Assembly: GCA_009936675.1 (NCBI GenBank)
Contig: JAACDY010000045.1
Location: forward strand, 1-6,600
Direction of reading: 5' to 3'
Origin: Bacteroidota bacterium
GTDB lineage: Bacteria; Bacteroidota; Bacteroidia; Flavobacteriales; Flavobacteriaceae
DNA length: 6,600 nt
Numbering within the stretch: position 1 is the first letter of the stretch; the number at the start of each line of letters is the position of its first letter. The notes below the pieces were generated by a model. That model had not been told where the DNA came from. It saw nothing but the letters and a program-made list of their open reading frames with translations, and did not search any database. The position numbers were made by a program, and so were the translations under genes. Below are positions 1-6,292 of this stretch, piece by piece.

Positions 1-884
1 TGTTCGAATGTAAACTCCCCCATAAAGGAACTTTCGAGTCCCCTGTAGCTATCGTTAAACCAAGCGTCGTGGTCGTCTTTTTCAAAATAGCTGGTCACTT
101 GGGCGTGAAAGGATTTGTTGGTGGGCAAACTAAACATCCTGTCCCAGTGGTAATGCGCCATCGCTTTGTTTTTGGATAAATTATCATAATAAATGATATC
201 ACCAGCATGAACAAAGAAATCAAGGTCGAGTGTTTCCAAAAAAGGATATATTTTATATCCATCGGGGTGATCTTGATCTGGATATCCCTGGCAGGTACTG
301 GCTGCAAAAACGATTTTTCGGGAGGAATTGGCATCGGGTGGGGTCTTGAATTTTCCTGTAATCTGAGCACTTATTTTAGATGAAGCTTTGGGTCTTCCCT
401 CAATCTTAAGCGCATAAGTAGTTCCAGGCTTGAGTTCACTTAAAATAAATTTTTTGCTAAAGTTGGCCTCTGGTGCAACCGATTGCCAAGTGGTGGATTG
501 CCAAGCTTCTTCCTCTAATTTTTTGTAGTTCACCCTCACCATTCCGTTTGCTCCAGGAACTGCTCCTTCGATGGTATTGATATCAAAGCCTTGTGGAAAA
601 TAAACCACTCCATTTTTATCCCTACGGGTTTTTCTGAGATGTTTTTTTCCTGTCTCGGGATCGGTGTATAGGGCAATGGGCAAAGGAGCATTATTGACTC
701 GAGTGGGATTCTTCGTTAAACGGGTCCAAATGACTGCCTCATTTTGGCTGACATCACCAATTCTAATGCCTGTGGCAAAAAAAGGCCCTTTTTGACTCAC
801 GGATTGAGCGGTCAATTCAAACTGAATCATCAGTAATAATATTGCGGAGGCAGTGATCCTTAGGTAAAAAGGTGTAAATCTCAT
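1..884 (-). CDS. PhoD-type secreted metallophosphatase, N-terminal 294 residues, cut by window edge
   Basis: Reading the minus strand from the ATG at 884 gives one uninterrupted frame to the left edge; the stop is outside. Residues 1-26 are a signal peptide (MRFTPFYLR, hydrophobic core ILLLMI, cleavage near LTA-QS). Residues about 33-185 form a PhoD N-terminal, fibronectin-like beta domain (FATGIRIGD, EAVIWTRLT, LKPGTTYALKIEG). The catalytic calcineurin-like domain follows: IVFAASTCQ with C198, matching the conserved FASCQ cysteine that binds iron in Bacillus PhoD; HAGDIIYYD with H226 and D229; and KDDHD (269-273) with metal-ligand residues. The part seen ends near E-F-T-F-E, before the remaining histidine motifs. 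The family covers phosphomonoesterases and phosphodiesterases. Its place at the end of a coupled sulfatase-lyase unit suggests action on a glycan-derived ester or on sugar phosphate, but that is inference. No symbol is given because true PhoD function is not shown. Confidence 0.88.
   Translation of the reverse strand, partial: MRFTPFYLRITASAILLLMIQFELTAQSVSQKGPFFATGIRIGDVSQNEAVIWTRLTKNPTRVNNAPLPIALYTDPETGKKHLRKTRRDKNGVVYFPQGFDINTIEGAVPGANGMVRVNYKKLEEEAWQSTTWQSVAPEANFSKKFILSELKPGTTYALKIEGRPKASSKISAQITGKFKTPPDANSSRKIVFAASTCQGYPDQDHPDGYKIYPFLETLDLDFFVHAGDIIYYDNLSKNKAMAHYHWDRMFSLPTNKSFHAQVTSYFEKDDHDAWFNDSYRGLESSFMGEFTFE
881..884 (-). other. ATGA stop/start overlap, second sulfatase to phosphatase
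   Basis: The TGA stop of the sulfatase (883-881) overlaps the ATG of the PhoD-like gene (884-882). The codon run before it is lysine-rich (AAAGTAAAAAAGAAGACAA) with no clear Shine-Dalgarno core, which fits reinitiation by ribosomes leaving the sulfatase frame. Confidence 0.82.
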
Positions 885-2338
885 TTGTCTTCTTTTTTAC
901 TTTGATTTGATGTTTTTATGAAATAATCGTTGATGGTATAATAACTATGGACTTTCCATTCCTCGTTCGTCTTTGGAAGATTTTGCCGCATTACTTTTTT
1001 CAGTGAATCTAAAGCTACAATCTTTGAAATATTATGACGCTCCTCTGGGTCATTTTTAAGATCGTATAACTCTTCAGCTCCGTTTTCATATTGAATGTAT
1101 CGGTAACGCATATTGATCATGCTGTGATTGTTTTTCCCATAGGTAGTGATGGCCACAGCAGTCGAATCTGTTTTCTGATTCAATAGGGGAACCAAACTTT
1201 TTCCTTCATTTGATGGGTTGGCCGGAAGTCCTGCCAATTCCAAAAGGGTAGGATAGACATCCAACAGCTCTACCGCCTGATGAATGGATTGGTGTTGTTT
1301 GATTTTTGGAGATTTAAAAATCAACGGAATACGAGTGGATTCACTCCATATCGTTTGTTTTCCAAAAGATCCTTTTTCACCCAATTCGTAGCCATGATCG
1401 GACCATAGCACCACGATTGTATTGTTTTTGTAGGCACTGCTTTCCAATGCATCGAGCACCACCCCTACTTGATGATCTACAAAAGAAATACAAGCCAGAT
1501 AGGCTTGAACAATCTTTATCCACTGTCTGTTTTCAATGGCCCAGTCAGTGGTGGGCATCATCCCTTTAAAGGCAATTTGTTTGGCTATTTCTGGGAGGTC
1601 ATCCCAGTCATTGGGCAGATAGGAAGGTAAAGTGATTTGATCGGGAGGATAGAGATCAAACCACTGCTTTGTGGTGTACCAAGGAACGTGGGGACGAATA
1701 AAACCTACGGCCATAAAAAAGGGACGCTTGTGCTCCAAATGAAGTTGTTTTTTTGCCCATTGGGCATATGCGTAATCATACATCAAACTGTCTTGATTTG
1801 GAAAGGCACCCCAGTCGGTTGAAGTTCCTTTTTTATCCCAATTCATTTTTTTTTCTGGAAGTGGACCAAAACCCGATTTTCTCCCACCAGATACTTCAAA
1901 AACACCTTCGGGAGCATGGTTGTGAAATATTTTACCCACTCCAATAGTTTTGTAACCATGGTCATTAAAGTATTGCGGAAGAAAACGAACCCTTTCCATA
2001 AGGGGATTGCCTTTTCTAAGATTGTGGTCTTTGATCTGACCATATATACCTGTTGAAGAGGGTCTTAGTCCTGAGAGCACAGATGCACGTGAAGGACCGC
2101 AAATAGGCGCCTGACAATGAGCATTGGTAAACAATAATCCCTCCTTGGCCAAGCGATCAATATTAGGGGTTTTTACATCGGGGCTTGCTTTTAAAATCCC
2201 AACCCAATCATTGAGATCGTCTATTGAAATCATCAAAACATTGGGAACGACATTTTCTTGTTCCGCCGATTGACAACTGAAAAAAAGTAAAAAATATATC
2301 AGTGAAAATATAGCCCTGAGCTGTTTTAAAATCATCAT
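881..2338 (-). CDS. Lipoprotein type I sulfatase, iduronate-2-sulfatase-like
   Basis: The product is a 485-residue formylglycine sulfatase. Residues 1-22 are a signal peptide with a probable lipobox FFSC (C22; phenylalanine instead of leucine at -3 makes it atypical), so membrane anchoring is likely. Active-site residues are D40-D41 in S-I-D-D-L-N-D-W, nucleophile C80 in C-G-P-S-R-A-S-V-L-S-G, K136 and H139 in GVGKIFHN, H217 in GFIRPHVPW, D314-H315 in WSDHGYELG, and K327 in GSFGKQ. The DDLNDW opening, the HVPW element and the Asp-His metal pair (Asp-Asn in the other sulfatase here) are features of iduronate-2-sulfatase and its bacterial relatives, usually placed in SulfAtlas S1_7. The C-terminal subdomain has ELYDLKNDPEE. 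Length is typical. Removal of a 2-O-sulfate from a uronic acid is the natural guess from the family, but S1_7 includes enzymes with other substrates. The gene shares ATGA overlaps with both neighbours, which places it in the same unit. Confidence 0.93.
   Translation of the reverse strand: MMILKQLRAIFSLIYFLLFFSCQSAEQENVVPNVLMISIDDLNDWVGILKASPDVKTPNIDRLAKEGLLFTNAHCQAPICGPSRASVLSGLRPSSTGIYGQIKDHNLRKGNPLMERVRFLPQYFNDHGYKTIGVGKIFHNHAPEGVFEVSGGRKSGFGPLPEKKMNWDKKGTSTDWGAFPNQDSLMYDYAYAQWAKKQLHLEHKRPFFMAVGFIRPHVPWYTTKQWFDLYPPDQITLPSYLPNDWDDLPEIAKQIAFKGMMPTTDWAIENRQWIKIVQAYLACISFVDHQVGVVLDALESSAYKNNTIVVLWSDHGYELGEKGSFGKQTIWSESTRIPLIFKSPKIKQHQSIHQAVELLDVYPTLLELAGLPANPSNEGKSLVPLLNQKTDSTAVAITTYGKNNHSMINMRYRYIQYENGAEELYDLKNDPEERHNISKIVALDSLKKVMRQNLPKTNEEWKVHSYYTINDYFIKTSNQSKKEDK
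2335..2338 (-). other. ATGA stop/start overlap, original lyase end to second sulfatase
   Basis: The TGA ending the full lyase frame (2337-2335) overlaps the ATG of the next sulfatase (2338-2336). A second ATG follows at once (2335-2333), so starting there would give a TGATG overlap. Either way this marks the natural end of the lyase frame and predicts coupled translation. The premature TAA 342 nt upstream should weaken that coupling. Confidence 0.8.
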
Positions 2339-2679
2339 TTAAATCTTTTAGCCGCGCTGATGATACTCTTAGGGTAAGTGTCTTCAACCGTTTTAATTCT
2401 TTTTTTTCCATCGACTACTGCCACCAATTTGGCGATACCTCCTTCGTCAGCAACATTGGAAGAAAACTGAACCGTCCCCTCCTTGTTCTCGAGACTGATT
2501 GCGGCCGGAGAATTGGTGTCTAAGTTGGCTTTGATGATCCAATCGCCCACCTCAAATTCACCCTTGTTTTTGGAAGGAACGATACGTTCATATTTTAAAT
2601 CTTCACTCACCTGAATGATGGCCAAAAAACGCATCTTGTCTTGTTTCTTTTGAGTGGATGCTTTGAAATGCCAGTGGTT
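2335..2679 (-). pseudogene. Detached C-terminal segment of the heparinase II/III-type lyase gene
   Basis: This segment holds 114 sense codons directly after the in-frame TAA and in the same frame as the lyase, closed by TGA at 2337-2335. It begins NHWHFKASTQKK, then K-M-R-F-L-A-I-I-Q-V, then beta-strand-rich sequence such as GEFEVGDWIIKA and a lysine-rich end (AAKRFK). This fits the final beta-sandwich strands of heparinase II/III proteins and lacks the look of an independent gene. An ATG at 2634-2632 could start a 99-residue product, but that start lies within the continuous NHWHFKAS...MRFLAIIQ stretch, has no ribosome site, and the product would have no signal peptide. The segment has no further stops and keeps its overlap with the downstream sulfatase, so the interruption looks recent. 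Confidence 0.78.
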
Positions 2680-2682
2680 TTA
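2680..2682 (-). other. In-frame premature TAA stop inside the lyase gene
   Basis: The codon series is TAC-TAA-AAC, so the protein ends ...GNLLVY and the frame continues NHWHFKAS after the stop. Codons on both sides are in one frame, so no frameshift is involved. A single substitution (for example CAA or GAA to TAA) would explain it. It could be a real nonsense mutation or an error in the sequence. Confidence 0.85.
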
Positions 2683-4926
2683 GTAAACGAGTAAATTTCC
2701 GTCGGATGTTTCTTTTCTCAAAAAGTTTTTGGGGGCTACCGAAAACTGATCGGTAACCGAATAGTCCAATGCTGCCCCTCCAAAAAGGGTCAATCTTCCC
2801 CCCCTGTCTGAGTAGGTGGTCTCCACGGTTTTGTTTTCAGCATTTAATTTTAGCCCGTGATAGTTGTGGATCAACCAACTCCAGTCCACAGGTTTGTGGG
2901 CTTCCATTTCGTCATAAACGACAAAGGTCTTGGGTTGGAGCAATAGGTAATGCCTTCTAAAACGTTTGACCTCCAGGTCATCGGGGGTCTTGTCTTTTCT
3001 TTTTTTGGGGGACAACTCTTGAGCCTGATAGGCGTGGGAAGCATCTCCCACCACATAGGAAAGTTGATCTCCTGTTATAAATCTAGGAAGAAAGCCATAA
3101 GCCCCAGCGTCATAGGGCTGCCCATGATCATTGACCAAGACGCCATTGTGCCCTTGGGTGTGTTTGTACCAAGCCAAGGTGTGTGGAGCTCCCATCCACG
3201 GTCGATGACCGGAATTGTAAAACAAGCGTTTTCCTTGATAGGCAAGGTTAAAGGTGTTGTGTTCGGCATGGGTGTGCGCCAAAGGTCCCATAGGAGAACT
3301 TTTGACGGAAACCCTGAGGTTCTTTTTTTTGTCCGCTCTATTGGTATTCAGATAAGCGACTCCCACATCGGGAAAGATTTCAGCCTCTGGCAATTCAACG
3401 GTATTTTCCGTGGAGGGCAAAGGCATGTCATAGCCTTGGGTGATTCTAAACCAAGCGTAGTCCATATCGTCCGTGAGTGTGGATTTTCCCATCGGTCCGC
3501 CCGTATAATCACTATCGATCAATGTTTGTTGGAGTTGATCCAATTCCGCAAATACAGCTTTGGAATAAAGGAGCGCCTGTGGATCGCCTGTAATCCTAGC
3601 ATAAGCATCGGCAAAAGCACCGTATTCCAGATTGGGCATGGGCCATTTTTTTCCATCGTTGCAAAAGCCATCACTGGTAGCTCCTGGTGGATAGGCATAG
3701 GTCAACCACTTCATAAAATTGCCATACCAAGGAAACTTAAAGAAATTTTGTCCAGTGTAGGCTCCCAATTTCATAGGGATATCGAGTAGCGTCATCACAT
3801 TCATACGCATATAACCCGTTCCGTTGAACCAAGCTCCGTCCTCTGCTGCCATTTTGGGGTGTTGGGCCAACCACAATTCATATATGTATTCCAGCCATAG
3901 GGACGCCTCGGGCAGTTCGTCTAACATTGCGATGGAGGTAAGGAACATTCGATGGAGTATGTGCTGCCATACGTGCATGGAGGAATTTCGGTTTTCCAAA
4001 TAATTGGTCCATTGCTCATAAAAACCATTCCCTCGGGCAGATACTTGTCGGAGGACTGCCTTTCGATCTTTGGGAGAAAGTTGATCCCAAAAGGCATCGG
4101 CCGCTAGGGCCAATGATTCCATGATGAACGAATCTCCAAAGTCATTGATCCTAGTCAAACCTTTGGGATCCCAAGTGGTGGCCTCGCGCATCCATTTAAG
4201 GGCAGTGTCAAAATATTTTTTATCCTCAGTCAGCAAATAGGCATGAGTGAGTGTTTTTAGCGAGCTTCCAAAAGCATATCCCACATTTTTGCTGAATATT
4301 TTTTTGATTTTATCCGTCTCATATTCATCTCTCCCCTCAAATTGAATGCTTGCATCTCGCTCACTCGGAATCTTTTGACTCATTATTTTATTGGCTTCTT
4401 CCAAAATTTGAGCACTTTCTTTATAGTTCATGGCTTTGACGCGCCATTGCTCCCTTTGCTCCTTTTTGACCATTAGTCTTGGATGACTCTTGGGGATGGA
4501 CTGGTAAAGGCTGCTAAATGGAGGGGGAATAAAATCGATAGAAGCATTGTTTACATTGAAGGAAGCCACATCACTCCAATCCCCTCCACGTGCTTTGTAT
4601 TGCCAATACCACAAGCCTGATGACAATTCTTGATGGAGATTGACCAAAGAAAAGGGAATGTCTTTTCGGTATACCACTTCTTTGGTAAAATTCTTGTCTT
4701 TTGCCACCCTCACCTCAAAAATTTGAGATTTTTTGGAAGGCCATTGAAGACTGGGACTGGTAAACCGTGCAACATCGGCATGGTCGGGAGACATCCATCG
4801 CCTAAATTTGGGATAGACCATTGTTGGTAATTCACTTATGGCGTCCTGTGTTTTTTCTGGTGACGATTGACAACCGGCCTGAAGCAAACCAAAAATCAAC
4901 AATATACATGTGCCTATCTTTTTCAT
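2680..4926 (-). CDS. DUF4962 / heparinase II/III-type polysaccharide lyase lipoprotein, ended early by in-frame TAA
   Basis: The open part encodes 748 residues. Residues 1-19 are a lipoprotein signal peptide with lipobox LQAGC, with C19 lipidated. Residues about 30-125 form a fibronectin-III-like beta domain (S-G-L-W-Y-W-Q-Y-K-A-R). From SHPRL (147-151) an alpha/alpha toroid begins, as in heparinase II/III proteins. Candidate catalytic residues by comparison with Pedobacter heparinase II are H318 or H322 in MHVWQH and Y372 in NGTGYM. The central beta-sandwich has the signature H551-T-H553-A-E-H556-N-T-F, then GHNGVLVN (592-599). Such enzymes cleave uronic-acid-containing glycans (heparan, chondroitin, ulvan-like and others) by beta-elimination; the exact PL family and substrate are uncertain. 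A TAA at codon 749 stops the frame, yet the same frame continues with family-like sequence to 2335, giving an expected full gene of 863 codons. The protein made would lack the last part of its C-terminal beta domain. The gene sits between two sulfatase genes with ATGA overlaps at both ends of the original frame. Confidence 0.85.
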   Translation of the reverse strand: MKKIGTCILLIFGLLQAGCQSSPEKTQDAISELPTMVYPKFRRWMSPDHADVARFTSPSLQWPSKKSQIFEVRVAKDKNFTKEVVYRKDIPFSLVNLHQELSSGLWYWQYKARGGDWSDVASFNVNNASIDFIPPPFSSLYQSIPKSHPRLMVKKEQREQWRVKAMNYKESAQILEEANKIMSQKIPSERDASIQFEGRDEYETDKIKKIFSKNVGYAFGSSLKTLTHAYLLTEDKKYFDTALKWMREATTWDPKGLTRINDFGDSFIMESLALAADAFWDQLSPKDRKAVLRQVSARGNGFYEQWTNYLENRNSSMHVWQHILHRMFLTSIAMLDELPEASLWLEYIYELWLAQHPKMAAEDGAWFNGTGYMRMNVMTLLDIPMKLGAYTGQNFFKFPWYGNFMKWLTYAYPPGATSDGFCNDGKKWPMPNLEYGAFADAYARITGDPQALLYSKAVFAELDQLQQTLIDSDYTGGPMGKSTLTDDMDYAWFRITQGYDMPLPSTENTVELPEAEIFPDVGVAYLNTNRADKKKNLRVSVKSSPMGPLAHTHAEHNTFNLAYQGKRLFYNSGHRPWMGAPHTLAWYKHTQGHNGVLVNDHGQPYDAGAYGFLPRFITGDQLSYVVGDASHAYQAQELSPKKRKDKTPDDLEVKRFRRHYLLLQPKTFVVYDEMEAHKPVDWSWLIHNYHGLKLNAENKTVETTYSDRGGRLTLFGGAALDYSVTDQFSVAPKNFLRKETSDGNLLVY
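4923..4926 (-). other. ATGA stop/start overlap, sulfatase to lyase
   Basis: The TGA stop of the upstream sulfatase (4925-4923) shares bases with the ATG of the lyase (4926-4924). This is the classic geometry for translational coupling by termination-reinitiation. It also supports the choice of 4926 as the lyase start over the in-frame ATG at 4941, because the protein from 4926 begins directly with a lysine-rich lipoprotein signal peptide. Confidence 0.85.
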
Positions 4927-6287
4927 TGTTTGTTTTTCCATGTTTTATAAAGGGTTTTGAGTTCTGCTACCACCTTAGGTTCTTTATCATACAGATTGAT
5001 GGATTCACCAGGGTCATTTTCCAAATCGAAAAGAACGAATTTTTCGGAATAGGTATAATCCCTCCTACTGGTATCATAGGGATTGGCATAAAGTTTCCAT
5101 TTGCCTTTTCGGGCGACCCAAGTGGGAACACCTCGGCGAATAAATTCCCAACAATAGCCCTCTTCATGGTTGGAAGGCGCCTTTTTGTTGTTGATGATGG
5201 GCATTAGGGATTGTCCATCCATCTTGGAGGTATCCATATCAAAATCACAGAGTTCAATCAAAGTCGGCATCCAGTCCACATTGATACTCATTTGATCTCT
5301 GAACTGATTGGCGGGGATTTTATCAGGCCAAGAAATGGATGCAGGAACCCTGATGCCTCCCTCAAACAAACACTGTTTTGCTCCTCTGTAGGGACCCGTG
5401 TAACCTCCACCGTGATAGGCTCGGGTTTCGGTAGAATGACCATTGTCCGATTGAAAAATAATGATGGTATCCTCCCTCAAATCATTTTCTTCCAACAAAG
5501 CGATCAGTTCTCCTATTTTTTCATCCTGAGTGGTCAAGAATGCAGCATACAAGTCTCGGGGGGAGGCCACACCTTTTTCTCTGTAATATTGGATCCATTT
5601 GGCATAGCCTTGATAGGGATAGTGGGGCGTATTCATGGAAAAAAAGATAAAAAAGGGTTTTTCCGATTTCTTTTCTATGACTTGCTTTGCCTCTTGCACC
5701 ATAAGGTCTGGGAAATATTGCCCATCGAGAAAAATTTCTTCGTTGTTGCGGTAAAGATCGTGGCGGTTAGGTCCTCCCACATAATTGTTATCGCCTCCCC
5801 AATAGTAGAAATGAGAATAATTGTCAATACAACCCACCAGATGGCCAAAACTATAATCGAACCCCTGCTGATTGGGGCGCATTTCGGGTTGATAACCCAA
5901 ATGCCACTTACCAATGAGATAGGTGCTGTAACCATTGTCTTTAAACATTTCTGCCATAGTATATTCCGATGGAGGGAGTCCGGATTTTCTGCTTAAATCT
6001 TGTCCAGCATTTCCAGGCACACCTGCCCTTTGGGGGTTTTTACCCGTCAACAATGAAGCTCGGGAGGGGGAACAAACTGGAGAGGCATAAAACTGGGTAA
6101 AAGTGGTTCCGCTCAACAGTAGTTGATCCATGTGTGGACTGACCAAGTCTTTGGCTCCAAGGACATTGACATCCAGCGTGGCTTGGTCGTCGGTATAAAT
6201 GATGATAACGTTGGGTTTTTTCTGTGCGCTGACCCAAGTGGAGGACAGACAAAATAGTGCCAGTAAGGTTAAAAAAAAATTTTTCAT
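4923..6287 (-). CDS. Secreted type I (formylglycine-dependent) sulfatase
   Basis: This gene encodes a 454-residue sulfatase of the alkaline-phosphatase-like fold, which hydrolyses sulfate esters, most likely on a polysaccharide. Residues 1-21 form a signal peptide (MKNFF start, hydrophobic core, cleavage after VSA), so the enzyme is exported to the periplasm or beyond. Metal-binding and catalytic residues can be placed: D33-D34 in YTDDQ, the nucleophile C72 in the C-S-P-S-R-A-S-L-L-T-G signature (to be converted to formylglycine), K127 and H129 in GKWHLG, H223 in NTPHYP, D282-N283 in QSDNGH, and K305 in YRGAK. The C-terminal subdomain carries the usual LFDLENDPGE motif. Length is normal for the family. 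In-frame ATGs at 6341 and 6308 lie upstream, but 6287 gives a clean signal peptide and does not overlap the preceding gene. The frame ends in an ATGA overlap with the lyase gene. The family is clear, but the S1 subfamily and the sulfate position attacked are not. A maturase (anSME-type) must be encoded elsewhere. Confidence 0.93.
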   Translation of the reverse strand: MKNFFLTLLALFCLSSTWVSAQKKPNVIIIYTDDQATLDVNVLGAKDLVSPHMDQLLLSGTTFTQFYASPVCSPSRASLLTGKNPQRAGVPGNAGQDLSRKSGLPPSEYTMAEMFKDNGYSTYLIGKWHLGYQPEMRPNQQGFDYSFGHLVGCIDNYSHFYYWGGDNNYVGGPNRHDLYRNNEEIFLDGQYFPDLMVQEAKQVIEKKSEKPFFIFFSMNTPHYPYQGYAKWIQYYREKGVASPRDLYAAFLTTQDEKIGELIALLEENDLREDTIIIFQSDNGHSTETRAYHGGGYTGPYRGAKQCLFEGGIRVPASISWPDKIPANQFRDQMSINVDWMPTLIELCDFDMDTSKMDGQSLMPIINNKKAPSNHEEGYCWEFIRRGVPTWVARKGKWKLYANPYDTSRRDYTYSEKFVLFDLENDPGESINLYDKEPKVVAELKTLYKTWKNKQ

Positions 6288-6292
6288 TGATG

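Noticed and set aside
481..505. 10-bp direct repeat gattgccaag at 481-490 and 496-505
   Set aside because: It lies inside the phosphatase gene and encodes a repeated W-Q-S tripeptide. With only two copies and no flanking structure it gives no sign of a mobile element or regulatory site.
2335..2634. Separate 99-residue gene between the lyase and the second sulfatase
   Set aside because: It is in the same frame as the lyase, and lyase-like sequence runs from the TAA at 2680 straight through its ATG. It has no signal peptide or ribosome site of its own, so it is better read as the detached end of the lyase.
2680..2682. Programmed stop readthrough or an altered genetic code at the TAA
   Set aside because: All visible gene ends in the window use TAA or TGA as true stops, TAA followed by A is not a known leaky context, and no recoding structure was seen by eye. 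A nonsense mutation or sequence error is simpler.
2950..3789. 279-codon open frame on the plus strand
   Set aside because: It lies entirely antisense to the lyase, which has clear motifs and a signal peptide. Its translation shows no recognisable domain and is isoleucine, glycine and phenylalanine rich, as expected from a shadow frame.
5211..5996. 261-codon open frame on the plus strand
   Set aside because: It is antisense to the first sulfatase over its metal-site motifs. The sulfatase assignment is secure and the plus-strand translation has no family features.
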